Shown: piece by piece, positions 24,577 to 31,840 of the stretch
Position numbering within the stretch: the first letter of the stretch is position 1
How the letters are laid out: the number at the start of each line of letters is the position of its first letter
Notes under the pieces: model-generated
The model's database searches: none
Seen by the model: the letters and a program-made list of their open reading frames with translations, nothing else
Told to the model about the DNA's origin: nothing
Origin: Mesorhizobium tamadayense
Lineage (GTDB): Bacteria > Pseudomonadota > Alphaproteobacteria > Rhizobiales > Rhizobiaceae
Length of the DNA stretch: 50,934 nucleotides
Direction: 5' to 3'
Assembly: GCF_003863365.1 (NCBI RefSeq)
Contig: NZ_RQXT01000051.1
Location: 1 to 50,934, forward strand
Program-made: the position numbers and the translations under genes

Positions 24577-25455
24577 ATGACACTGGCGGCGGCGGCGCAG
24601 TCCGCGACATGGACCTATGTGGACGGCGACTGGTACGAGGGCAACGTCGCCATTCTCGGACCGCGCAGCCACGCCATGTGGCTGGGCACCAGCGTGTTCG
24701 ACGGCGCCCGCTGGTTCGAAGGCGTGGCGCCCGATCTCGATCGCCATGCGGCGCGCGTCAACGCCTCGGCAATCGCGCTCGGCCTGAAGCCTTCCATGAC
24801 CACCGATGAGATCGTGGGGCTGACCTGGGACGGCCTGAAGAAATTCGACGGCAAGACCGCCGTCTACATCAGGCCGATGTACTGGGCCGAGCATGGCGGC
24901 TACATGGGCGTTCCGGCCGATCCGTCCTCGACCCGTTTCTGCCTCTGCCTCTACGAATCGCCGATGATTTCGCCAGCAGGCTTTTCGATCGGCGTCTCGC
25001 CGTTCCGGCGGCCAACCATCGAGACCATGCCGACCAATGCCAAGGCCGGCTGCCTCTATCCCAACAATGGCCGCGCCATCCTTGAGGCCAAGATGCGTGG
25101 TTTCGACAATGCCCTGGTGCTGGACATGCTGGGCAACGTCGCCGAGACCGGCACGTCCAACATCTTCCTGGTCAAGGACGGCCATGTGATGACGCCCGCC
25201 GCGAACGGCACCTTCCTTTCCGGCATCACCCGCTCGCGCACGATCAACCTGCTCGGCGACTATGGCTTCAGGACCACCGAGAAGGCGCTGTCGATCCGCG
25301 AGTTTCTCGAAGCGGACGAGATCTTCTCGACCGGCAACCATTCAAAGGTGGTGCCGATCACCCGCATCGAGGACCGCAACCTTCAGCCTGGCCCGGTGGC
25401 CAAGAAGGCGCGCGAGCTCTATTGGGATTGGGCGCATTCGACTTCCGCCGCCTGA
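24577..25455 (+). CDS. Branched-chain amino acid aminotransferase-like protein (class IV PLP)
   Basis: The 292-residue protein has the fold-type IV pattern. The PLP lysine is in NAKAGCLYPNN, the conserved Glu in GNVAETGTSNIFLVKDG, and LSGITRSRTINL binds the cofactor phosphate. It probably transfers amino groups between branched-chain amino acids and 2-oxoglutarate. Compared with E. coli IlvE, the segment after the lysine (CLYPNN instead of GGNYLSS) is different, so another amino acid specificity is possible. The ATG at 24577 follows GGACGG; the longer upstream frame crosses the divergent haloacid dehalogenase gene and is not used. Confidence 0.9.
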   Translation: MTLAAAAQSATWTYVDGDWYEGNVAILGPRSHAMWLGTSVFDGARWFEGVAPDLDRHAARVNASAIALGLKPSMTTDEIVGLTWDGLKKFDGKTAVYIRPMYWAEHGGYMGVPADPSSTRFCLCLYESPMISPAGFSIGVSPFRRPTIETMPTNAKAGCLYPNNGRAILEAKMRGFDNALVLDMLGNVAETGTSNIFLVKDGHVMTPAANGTFLSGITRSRTINLLGDYGFRTTEKALSIREFLEADEIFSTGNHSKVVPITRIEDRNLQPGPVAKKARELYWDWAHSTSAA

Positions 25456-25490
25456 GCGGATAAAAAGGCGATCGGCGCTTCATTCCGGAG

Positions 25491-25518
25491 TTGCCCCAAC
25501 CCATTCCAGACCTATCTT
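25491..25518 (+). promoter_or_regulatory. Candidate promoter of sodB
   Basis: TTGCCC at 25491-25496 and TATCTT at 25513-25518 are separated by 16 nt. Transcription would start a few nt downstream, at the left arm of a strong hairpin (25519-25540), so the mRNA would begin with that stem. Inferred from sequence only. Confidence 0.45.
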
Positions 25519-25544
25519 AGTCCGGTAGTTTCACCGGACTTTTT
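25519..25544 (+). terminator. Hairpin with U-run directly upstream of sodB
   Basis: AGTCCGGT and ACCGGACT form a perfect 8-bp stem with a 6-nt loop, followed by a run of five T including the last base of the stem. It has the form of an intrinsic terminator and could end the aminotransferase transcript. It lies only 20 nt before the sodB ATG and just after a candidate promoter, so it may also be the 5' end of the sodB mRNA. Confidence 0.65.
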
Positions 25545-25563
25545 CCACGAGGGAGTACCATCC

Positions 25564-26166
25564 ATGGCTTTTGAGTTGCCCGCTTTGCCTTACGACTATG
25601 AGGCCCTGCAGCCTTACATGTCGAAGGAGACGCTGGAGTATCACCACGACAAGCATCACAAGGCCTATGTCGACAACGGCAACAAGCTGGCGGCTGAGGC
25701 TGGAATGGGCGACCTGTCGGTCGAAGAGGTCGTGAAGCAGTCCTTCGGCAAGAATGCCGGGCTCTTCAACAATGCCGCCCAGCACTACAACCACATCCAC
25801 TTCTGGAAATGGATGAAGAAGGGCGGCGGCGGCAACAAGCTGCCGGGCGCGCTGCAGAAGGCCGTCGACGGCGATCTCGGCGGCTACGACAAGTTCAAGG
25901 CGGACTTCATCGCTGCCGGCACCACCCAGTTCGGCTCCGGCTGGGCCTGGCTCTCGGTCAAGGACGGCAAGCTCGCGATCTCGAAGACCCCCAATGGCGA
26001 GAACCCGCTGGTCCATGGCGCTTCGCCGATCCTCGGCGTCGACGTGTGGGAACACTCCTATTACATCGACTACCGCAACGCGCGGCCGAAATATCTCGAA
26101 GCCTTCGTCGATAGCCTGATCAACTGGGACTATGTCCTGGAACTCTATGAGAAGGTAAAAGCCTGA
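25564..26166 (+). CDS. sodB: Superoxide dismutase, Fe/Mn family
   Basis: SOD converts superoxide to peroxide and oxygen. The 200-residue protein has all four metal ligands: His27, His77 in AAQHYNHIHFW, Asp160 and His164 in DVWEHSYYIDY. Gln73 in the N-terminal domain (AAQ) is the outer-sphere residue of the iron type; rhizobial relatives can also use manganese. There is no signal peptide, so it is cytoplasmic. GGGAGT precedes the ATG at 25564. It is monocistronic, with a hairpin leader and a strong terminator. Confidence 0.97.
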   Translation: MAFELPALPYDYEALQPYMSKETLEYHHDKHHKAYVDNGNKLAAEAGMGDLSVEEVVKQSFGKNAGLFNNAAQHYNHIHFWKWMKKGGGGNKLPGALQKAVDGDLGGYDKFKADFIAAGTTQFGSGWAWLSVKDGKLAISKTPNGENPLVHGASPILGVDVWEHSYYIDYRNARPKYLEAFVDSLINWDYVLELYEKVKA

Positions 26167-26177
26167 TATATTTGACG

Positions 26178-26203
26178 AAAAGCCCCGGCATGCCGGGGCT
26201 TTT
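26178..26203 (+). terminator. Intrinsic terminator of sodB
   Basis: AAAAGCCCCGGCA is followed directly by its reverse complement, giving a perfect 26-nt palindrome ending in TTTT, 11 nt after the sodB stop codon. The A-run on the left would also allow it to act on the minus strand. Confidence 0.9.
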
Positions 26204-26225
26204 GTTTATGTGCCAACACACGAGA

Positions 26226-26250
26226 TTGATCACGATCGCGAAAATCGTGA
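26226..26250. promoter_or_regulatory. Inverted repeat with a degenerate FNR/FixK-like half-site
   Basis: TCACGAT (26230-26236) and ATCGTGA (26244-26250) are perfect 7-bp arms around a 7-nt spacer. TTGATCACGATCGC at 26226-26239 matches the FNR/FixK/NnrR pattern TTGAT-N4-ATCAA in its left half and in 3 of 5 right-half positions. Cytochrome c' genes are often under such regulators, but the match is incomplete. Confidence 0.35.
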
Positions 26251-26254
26251 CGGC

Positions 26255-26276
26255 ACCGTGGGAATATTCCCACGGT
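26255..26276. promoter_or_regulatory. Perfect 22-bp palindrome upstream of the cytochrome c' gene
   Basis: ACCGTGGGAAT is followed directly by ATTCCCACGGT, its exact reverse complement. It lies 50 bp before the cytochrome c' ATG, after the sodB terminator. With no loop and no T-run it is more likely an operator for a dimeric regulator than a terminator. No regulator is assigned. Confidence 0.6.
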
Positions 26277-26326
26277 CAGGTCCGTTAACGTTGGTCCCGA
26301 ACTTTCTTCACCACGGAGCCAATCGA

Positions 26327-26764
26327 ATGAGAAAGCTTGTTCTCGCCATCTCCATGCTCGCTTTTGCGGGTTCGGCCGCCTTCGCCGATCCGATCAAGGA
26401 TCGACAGGCCCTGATGAAGGAGCGCGGCAAGCTCGCTGGGCAGTTGTCGAAGGTGGTCAAGGGCGAGGAGGATTTCGACGCCGCCGCCGTGCTGACGACG
26501 CTGAAATCGCTGCAGGCCAATGCCGAGAGGTTCGATGCCGAGACGCTGTTCCCGGCCGGCAGCGACAAGGGTGACACCACGGCGGCGCCGAAGATCTGGG
26601 AAGACATGGCGGGCTTCAAGGCCGTCGGGGACAAGCTGGTGACCGACGTTAAGGCTGCGGTCGCTTCCCCGCCGGCCGACGCCGATGCATTGAAGGCGCA
26701 GCTCAACAAGATCGGCGGCGATTGCGGCACCTGCCATCAGACTTACAGGATCAAGAAGGGCTGA
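26327..26764 (+). CDS. Cytochrome c' (class II, periplasmic)
   Basis: The 145-residue protein has a signal peptide (MRKLVLAISMLAFAGSAAFA, cleavage after Ala20), then a four-helix bundle with the single heme motif CGTCH at 133-137 close to the C-terminus, as in cytochromes c' and the related c-556. These proteins bind NO or CO, or carry electrons. The ATG at 26327 follows CACGGAG. The diheme cytochrome gene begins 9 nt after its stop, so the two form an operon behind the two dyads at 26226-26276. Confidence 0.92.
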   Translation: MRKLVLAISMLAFAGSAAFADPIKDRQALMKERGKLAGQLSKVVKGEEDFDAAAVLTTLKSLQANAERFDAETLFPAGSDKGDTTAAPKIWEDMAGFKAVGDKLVTDVKAAVASPPADADALKAQLNKIGGDCGTCHQTYRIKKG

Positions 26765-26773
26765 CGGCCGGCC

Positions 26774-27718
26774 ATGCGCTGGCTGAGGAAGCTCATCGGC
26801 GCTGTCGTCGTTCTGGGCGGCGCCGGCGCGGTCGCCGGCTGGGCGCTGTCAGCGCCTGTCAGGCTTGATGCCGCGACCGTCGCGCAGCTCGGGCCCGGCG
26901 ACGCTGCCAAAGGTAAGCGCATCTTCTATGCCGGCGGCTGCACGTCCTGCCACGCCAAGCCGGGATCGAAGGGCGATGCTCGCCTCGAACTGGCCGGCGG
27001 GCTGGAACTGAAGACGCCGTTCGGCATTTTCGTGCCGCCCAACATCTCGCAAGACCCCAAGGACGGCATCGGCGCCTGGAGCGAGGAAGATTTCGCCAAT
27101 GCGATGCTCAAGGGCGTCTCGCCCTCCGGTGAGCATTTTTATCCGGCCTTTCCCTACGCTTCCTACGCGCGCATGAAGCCGGCCGACATCGCCGACCTCT
27201 ACGCCTTCATGAAGACGCTGCCGGCGGTCGCCGGCAAGGCGCCCGGCCACAAGCTTGGCTTCCCCTTCAACATCCGTCGCGGCATTGGTCTGTGGAAGCG
27301 GTTCTATCTCAGCCCCGAGCCGGTGATCGCCTTGCCCGGCGGCACGCCGGACAAGGCGCTGGCCGGCCGCTATCTGGTCGAGGGTCCCGGCCACTGCGGC
27401 GAATGCCACACGCCGCGCGATTTCGCCGGTGGCGTCAAGAAGGCCGAGTGGCTGGCGGGAGCCGTGGCCGCCGCGGGCTCGGGCGTCGTGCCCAACATCA
27501 CCCCGCAGGGCGGCACCAAGGACTGGTCGGAGGCCGACATCGCCAACTATCTCGAAACCGGCTTCACGCCCGATTTCGATTCTGTCGGCGGCGCCATGGT
27601 CGACGTGCAGCGCAACATGGCCCAACTGACGGCCGACGACCGGGCGGCGATCGCGGCCTATCTTAAGGCCGTCCCGCCGCGTGCCAACGGCTACCCGGCG
27701 CGCAAGCCGAAGAGCTGA
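26774..27718 (+). CDS. Membrane-anchored diheme cytochrome c
   Basis: The 314-residue protein has an N-terminal membrane anchor or signal (about residues 7-26) and two class I cytochrome c domains with CTSCH at 56-60 and CGECH at 208-212. The likely distal methionines lie in ARMKPADIADLYAFM and near the C-terminus. The layout resembles the cytochrome subunits of membrane alcohol/aldehyde or gluconate dehydrogenases, which pass electrons from periplasmic oxidations to the respiratory chain. Here the partner is a cytochrome c' rather than a dehydrogenase, so the donor is unknown. Confidence 0.92.
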   Translation: MRWLRKLIGAVVVLGGAGAVAGWALSAPVRLDAATVAQLGPGDAAKGKRIFYAGGCTSCHAKPGSKGDARLELAGGLELKTPFGIFVPPNISQDPKDGIGAWSEEDFANAMLKGVSPSGEHFYPAFPYASYARMKPADIADLYAFMKTLPAVAGKAPGHKLGFPFNIRRGIGLWKRFYLSPEPVIALPGGTPDKALAGRYLVEGPGHCGECHTPRDFAGGVKKAEWLAGAVAAAGSGVVPNITPQGGTKDWSEADIANYLETGFTPDFDSVGGAMVDVQRNMAQLTADDRAAIAAYLKAVPPRANGYPARKPKS

Positions 27719-27722
27719 CTTC

Positions 27723-27777
27723 AAAGCAATCCAGGGGAAACTACGCAGCAGTTTTCCGATTGGAATTGCGCCAAAGC
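27723..27777. repeat. Dispersed palindromic repeat, family 1, copy A
   Basis: The element begins AAGCAATCCAGGGGAAAC and ends TTGGAATTGCGCCAAAGC, with GTTTTCC in between. It lies directly after the diheme cytochrome stop codon. Related copies are at 32356-32410 and 50882-50926, with a partial copy at 31762-31793. The ends are complementary (GCAATTCC/GGAATTGC), so the transcript can fold and may serve as a terminator. Confidence 0.6.
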
Positions 27778-27785
27778 CGCTCCGG

Positions 27786-28175
27786 TTACGGGTGGCGGTC
27801 GCCCAGAAAGTCGAAGCCGTTGTCGAAAAAGTGGTTGTAGTCGCAGGTCAGTTCCTCGCCGGGCGCAATATCGCGCAATGCATAGGTCTCCTCGGGCGAG
27901 GAGACGTCGCAGTTGGGCTCGTCGGCGTGGTTCATATAGCGGGCGTCATCCGCCTCGAAGACGATGTAGTTCGGATCGCACCGGTCTGGATAGGAGTACC
28001 GGTCGAGATAGGACTTCACCGGCCCACTTTCGTTCTCATAGGTGTCGACGGGAATGCGCCGGTCGAACCTTGGATCGAGCTTCCAGATCAACGTGCCCTT
28101 CGGGATGCGGTGTTTGGCGAAGACGCCGATGCCCTGGATGGACGATTTGTCGAGATAGACGTCGACGAGCAGCAT
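27786..28175 (-). CDS. Small SET-domain protein (putative lysine methyltransferase)
   Basis: The 129-residue protein is almost only a SET domain. Visible motifs are GIGVFAKHRIPKGTLIWKLD at the start, the SAM-binding pseudoknot part YMNHADEPNCDVSS (residues 80-93) and the catalytic GEELTCDYNHFF with Tyr113. Pre-SET and post-SET cysteine clusters are missing. SET proteins methylate lysines of histones, ribosomal proteins or other targets; bacterial targets are mostly unknown. The ATG at 28175 follows AAGG. It is transcribed separately from the upstream oligopeptidase gene, about 100 nt away. Confidence 0.88.
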   Translation of the reverse strand: MLLVDVYLDKSSIQGIGVFAKHRIPKGTLIWKLDPRFDRRIPVDTYENESGPVKSYLDRYSYPDRCDPNYIVFEADDARYMNHADEPNCDVSSPEETYALRDIAPGEELTCDYNHFFDNGFDFLGDRHP

Positions 28176-28276
28176 GACGAACCTTGTGAATGGACAACTT
28201 GGCGCGACCTGGAAAAGCCGCACTTGAACAACGGCGCATTGCGTAACGCGCAGACTTGGCAATTGCGAGTGCAAAA

Positions 28277-30376
28277 TCAGGTCTTGCCGGTCACTTTCAA
28301 GGCATAGGCGTAGATATACGCGATCTCCTCCAACCGCGAGAACCGGCCCGACGCCCCGGCATGGCCGGACTCCATGTTGATCTTGAACAGCACCGGGTTG
28401 TCGCCTGTCTTGCGGTCGCGCAGCCGCGCCACCCATTTGGCCGGCTCCCAATAGGTGACGCGCGGGTCGGTGAGCCCTGCCAGCGCCAGGATCGGCGGAT
28501 AGTCGAGCGCCGCGACATTGTCGTAGGGCGAGTAGGCCGCGATCGTATCGTAGTCGTCGGCCGACGCGATCGGATTGCCCCATTCCGGCCATTCCGGCGG
28601 CGTCAGCGGCAGGCTGGCGTCGAGCATCGTGGTGAGCACGTCGACGAACGGCACCTCGGCGACGATGCCGCCGAAGCTTTCGGGCGCCATGTTGGCGACC
28701 GCCCCCATCAGCATACCGCCGGCCGAGCCGCCTTGGGCGACGATGCGATTGTGCGGCGTGTAACGCTCGGCCACCAGATGGCGCGCGCAGGCGATGAAAT
28801 CGGTGAAGGTGTTCATCTTGTGCCGGCGCTTGCCGTCGTCGTACCAGCCATAGCCTTTGTCCTTGCCGCCGCGCACATGCGCGATGGCGTAGACGAAGCC
28901 GCGGTCGACCAGCGACAGGCAGTTGGTGTTGAAGGCGGCGGGAACGGCGATGCCGTAGGAGCCGTAGCCGTAGAGCAGGCAGGGCGCCGAGCCGTCGAGG
29001 GACGTGTCGCGATGGTGGATCAGCGAGATCGGCACCAGTTCGCCGTCGGCGGCCGGCGCCATCAGCCGGCGCGTGACATAGTGCTCAGGATCGTGGCCGG
29101 AAGGCACTTCCTGCGTCTTCAAAAGGACGCGCTCGCGTGTGCGCATGTTGTAGTCGAACACCTGCGCCGGCGTCGTCATCGACGAATAGGTGAAACGCAT
29201 CACCTCGGTGTCGTATTCGTAGGAGCCGGAAAGGCCGAGCGAGAAGGCCTCCTCGTCGAAGGAAATGAAATGCTCCTCGCCGGTTGCCCGATCGCGCACG
29301 ACGATACGCGGCAGGCCCTCCTTGCGCTCCAGCCTGACCATGTGGCGCCTGAAGCCCAGTACCGACAGGATCAGCCGGCCGGGTTCGTGCGGCACCAGCT
29401 CCGTCCAGTTGGCGCGCACCGGGTTCTCGACCGGCGCGGTCATGATCTTGAAGTCCTTGGCGCCGTCGGCATTGGTGAGGATGAAGAAGATGTCGCCGCC
29501 TTCTTCCAGATCATATTGCAGGCCGTTCTCGCGAGCCGCCACCAGCCTCGGCTCGGCAAACGGCTCGTCGGCGCGCAGAAGCCGGTATTCGGAGGTTTCA
29601 TGGTCGTTGATGCCGATCACGATCCAGTCGTTGGAGCGCGTGCCGCTGACGTCCATGAAGAAGCCGTGATCTGTCTCCTCATAGATCAGCCGGTCGTTCT
29701 CCGGACTATCCCCAAGCGCATGGTAGAACACCTTGGACGGGCGGTGGCTGTCGTCGAGGCGCGTGTAGAAGAAGCCATCGTCGCCGGCATTCCACACGCC
29801 GCCGCCACCCGTATCCGGGATCTGATCGGTGAGTTCCTTGCCGCCGGCAATGTCGCGCACGCGCAGCGTGAAGAATTCCGAGCCCTTGTCGTCGAAGGCC
29901 CAGAGCAGCTTGCGATGGTCGGTCGAATGGTCGACGCCGCCGAGGCGGAAATAGGGCTTGCCCCCGGCTTCCGCGTCGCCGTCGAGCAGGATCTCCTCGG
30001 TGCCGCCGTCGCGCGGCGTGCGGAAGTAGCGCGGATGCTCGCCGCCGAGCTTGAACGACGAGCCATAGGCGTATGGACCGTCCTTCATCGGCACGGTCGA
30101 GTCGTCTTCCTTGATGCGTCCCTTCATCTCTGCAAACAGCTTGCTCCGCAGCCCGGCCGTATCGGCCATCAGCGTTGCCTGGTAGGCATTCTCGGCCTCC
30201 AGATGAGCGCGGATCGCACCGTCGAGCAGGGAAGGGTCCCTGAACATCGCCTGCCAGTTGTCGGCGCGCATCCAGGCATAGTCGTCGGTGCGGGTGATGC
30301 CGTGATGCACATCGAAGATAGGGCGTTTCTCGGGCCGCGGCGGGTTGGCGGTCGGGAAGGCGGAGGGTCTGGTCAT
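28277..30376 (-). CDS. ptrB: Oligopeptidase B (S9 family prolyl oligopeptidase)
   Basis: The 699-residue protein has an N-terminal seven-blade beta-propeller (about 70-410) and a C-terminal alpha/beta-hydrolase domain. The nucleophile is the Ser in AQGGSAGGMLMGAV, the Asp lies near LAGLTDPRVTYWEP and the His is in MESGHAGASGR. Oligopeptidase B cleaves short peptides after Arg or Lys in the cytoplasm; no signal peptide is present. The ATG at 30376 (MTRPSAFPTANPPRPEKRP) follows GCGAGA. It appears monocistronic. Confidence 0.95.
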   Translation of the reverse strand: MTRPSAFPTANPPRPEKRPIFDVHHGITRTDDYAWMRADNWQAMFRDPSLLDGAIRAHLEAENAYQATLMADTAGLRSKLFAEMKGRIKEDDSTVPMKDGPYAYGSSFKLGGEHPRYFRTPRDGGTEEILLDGDAEAGGKPYFRLGGVDHSTDHRKLLWAFDDKGSEFFTLRVRDIAGGKELTDQIPDTGGGGVWNAGDDGFFYTRLDDSHRPSKVFYHALGDSPENDRLIYEETDHGFFMDVSGTRSNDWIVIGINDHETSEYRLLRADEPFAEPRLVAARENGLQYDLEEGGDIFFILTNADGAKDFKIMTAPVENPVRANWTELVPHEPGRLILSVLGFRRHMVRLERKEGLPRIVVRDRATGEEHFISFDEEAFSLGLSGSYEYDTEVMRFTYSSMTTPAQVFDYNMRTRERVLLKTQEVPSGHDPEHYVTRRLMAPAADGELVPISLIHHRDTSLDGSAPCLLYGYGSYGIAVPAAFNTNCLSLVDRGFVYAIAHVRGGKDKGYGWYDDGKRRHKMNTFTDFIACARHLVAERYTPHNRIVAQGGSAGGMLMGAVANMAPESFGGIVAEVPFVDVLTTMLDASLPLTPPEWPEWGNPIASADDYDTIAAYSPYDNVAALDYPPILALAGLTDPRVTYWEPAKWVARLRDRKTGDNPVLFKINMESGHAGASGRFSRLEEIAYIYAYALKVTGKT

Positions 30377-30496
30377 TGCGTCTCGCTGTGGAATTTGCCT
30401 GAAATCTGCTTGAATAGCGAATGAACACGCCGCTCAGCAGCGGTTCAAGGGGCGGGGCTCAAGGTGGTCTACAGAAGTTGAGTCGAAGGGGGAAAG

Positions 30497-30865
30497 ATGA
30501 AATCCTATGTTCGCGCCGCGGTGGCTGTTGCTGTCGCTTCGATGGTCACTGCTCTTTCCGGTCAGTCTCATGCAACCGTGTTCGCCGCCTGGCAAGTGGC
30601 GGACGTGCCGTTCGGCGACACGCTCAACGCGCGCAAGTATCCGTCAAGCACATCGCAAAAGCAGGCGGCCTATCCGAATGGCACCGTCTTGCAGATGACC
30701 GGCCGCTGCACGGGCGGCATAGATCTGCTCGACATTGCCGGCGAGCCGCACTGGACCCAGCGGCAGGCGATCCGCTATCGCTGGTGCGAGGTCTGGCACG
30801 ATCCGGCACAGAACGGTCATTTCGTCACCGGCTGGGTCTACGGCAAGTACATCGCGCCCTATTGA
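30497..30865 (+). CDS. Exported SH3-like domain protein
   Basis: The 122-residue protein has a signal peptide (to about SHA at residue 26) and a bacterial SH3-type domain with DTLNARKYPSSTS, GTVLQMTGRC and the closing GWVYGKYIAPY. Two cysteines (GRC and RWCEVW) may form a disulfide. Such domains bind cell wall or proteins in the periplasm; the exact role is not known. AAGGGGGAAAG lies just before the ATG. It is alone between the divergent oligopeptidase gene and the mucR leader region. Confidence 0.82.
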   Translation: MKSYVRAAVAVAVASMVTALSGQSHATVFAAWQVADVPFGDTLNARKYPSSTSQKQAAYPNGTVLQMTGRCTGGIDLLDIAGEPHWTQRQAIRYRWCEVWHDPAQNGHFVTGWVYGKYIAPY

Positions 30866-31279
30866 GAGGTTCGTCGCGGCCACTTGATTGTTTCCACGAG
30901 GATGAATGTCCACGGGCTGCGATCCACAGGCTTCTTCGTCCTGGCCATCCAGAGCAGCCAAGCATTAGTCAAGCATTAAGAACCTTGTTTGGTACCACCT
31001 GAGGTGTAAAAGCACGCTTGACCTCACGTCAGGCCGCGCTGGTCCGACCAGAAAAATCTCGCTAAGTTACACGGAGCACGAATTTTTGAAGCTGAATCGG
31101 CAATATTTGATGAATATCGCCGAATATAATTCAATAAGCGAATTGACTTACTTGCAGCACAGCGCCATTAAGATGACGCGACGCGAATCGCCAGGGCTTG
31201 CCTGCATGAAATTCGCGCGATGCCCGATCGCAAAAAAGGGCACAGTCTAGAAACAAACTCTCGTTGGGGCCTGAACACA
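30866..31279. other. AT-rich intergenic region upstream of the MucR-type gene
   Basis: No credible gene is seen in these 414 nt. They hold an 11-nt tandem repeat (CAAGCATTAGT then CAAGCATTAAG, 30959-30980), a small palindrome CACCTGAGGTG at 30996-31006, and an AT-rich inverted repeat GGCAATATT/AATATCGCC (31099-31107 and 31113-31121). MucR proteins bind AT-rich DNA with TpA steps and often repress their own gene, so this is a plausible autoregulatory region. A small RNA cannot be excluded. Confidence 0.5.
31143..31171 (+). promoter_or_regulatory. Candidate promoter of the MucR-type gene
   Basis: TTGACT at 31143-31148 and CATTAA at 31166-31171 are separated by 17 nt, about 110 bp before the start codon. 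The -35 is good; the -10 is moderate. The AT-rich inverted repeat lies just upstream. Confidence 0.45.
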
Positions 31280-31708
31280 ATGGATATCGTCGAAACACCT
31301 TCAAGGAATAGTGACGCGCTGATCGAGCTGACCGCCGATGTCGTCGCGGCCTATGTCAGCAATAACCCGGTGCCGGTGGGCGAACTGCCGAACCTGATTG
31401 CCGATGTCCATGCCGCGCTCGGCCGCGTCGGCGGCGCGACGGAGCAGCCGTCGGCCGAGAAGCAGAAGCCGGCCGTCAACCCGAAGCGCTCCGTGCATGA
31501 CGACTACATCGTCTGTCTCGAAGACGGCAAGAAGTTCAAGTCGCTGAAGCGCCATTTGATGACGCACTACAACCTCACCCCGGAAGAATACCGCGAGAAG
31601 TGGGGCCTGGACGCCAACTATCCGATGGTCGCTCCCAACTACGCCGCGGCCCGTTCGCAGCTGGCCAAGAAAATGGGCCTCGGCCGCAAACCCAAGGGTC
31701 GCCGGTAG
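31280..31708 (+). CDS. mucR: Ros/MucR-family zinc-finger-like transcriptional regulator, variant ligands
   Basis: The 142-residue protein is a Ros/MucR homologue, a global regulator of exopolysaccharide, motility, symbiosis and cell-cycle genes in Rhizobiales. The N-terminal half (residues 10-50) resembles the MucR oligomerisation region. The DNA-binding domain is YIVCLEDGKKFKSLKRHL and continues with MTHYNLTPEEYREKW. In Ros numbering, which coincides here, zinc is held by Cys79, Cys82, His92 and His97; this protein has Cys79, Asp82, His92, His96 and Tyr97. M. loti homologues with Cys-Asp or with no zinc are known, so it is likely functional. The ATG at 31280 gives the typical MDIVE-like start. 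Confidence 0.93.
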   Translation: MDIVETPSRNSDALIELTADVVAAYVSNNPVPVGELPNLIADVHAALGRVGGATEQPSAEKQKPAVNPKRSVHDDYIVCLEDGKKFKSLKRHLMTHYNLTPEEYREKWGLDANYPMVAPNYAAARSQLAKKMGLGRKPKGRR

Positions 31709-31731
31709 CGGCTTGCACATTCGGCAAAGCG

Positions 31732-31761
31732 ACGGCGCCCATGGGGCGCCGTTTGCATTTT
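31732..31761 (+). terminator. Intrinsic terminator of the MucR-type gene
   Basis: ACGGCGCCC and GGGCGCCGT form a perfect 9-bp stem around ATG, followed by TTTGCATTTT. It begins 23 nt after the mucR stop codon. Confidence 0.85.
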
Positions 31762-31793
31762 GAAGCAATTCCAGAAAGGCGCGCGGCGGTTTT
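31762..31793. repeat. Dispersed repeat family 1, degraded copy B
   Basis: GAAGCAATTCCAGAAA followed by a GGCGGTTTT segment matches the left part of the repeat seen at 32356-32410, but the right arm is not preserved. It lies between the convergent mucR and sufE genes. Confidence 0.35.
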
Positions 31794-31840
31794 GCGTGAG
31801 CGGATGAACCCGCCGCAATTGTCGCCGGGCTTGGGCCGAG

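Noticed and set aside
25564..28175. sodB, cytochrome c' and SET genes as one stress operon
   Set aside because: A strong terminator follows sodB, the cytochrome genes have their own upstream dyads, and the SET gene is on the other strand.
28256..30424. A 722-codon open frame on the plus strand opposite oligopeptidase B
   Set aside because: It is an antisense shadow caused by high GC and codon bias. The minus strand encodes a full oligopeptidase B with catalytic motifs; the plus-strand translation has no recognisable domain.
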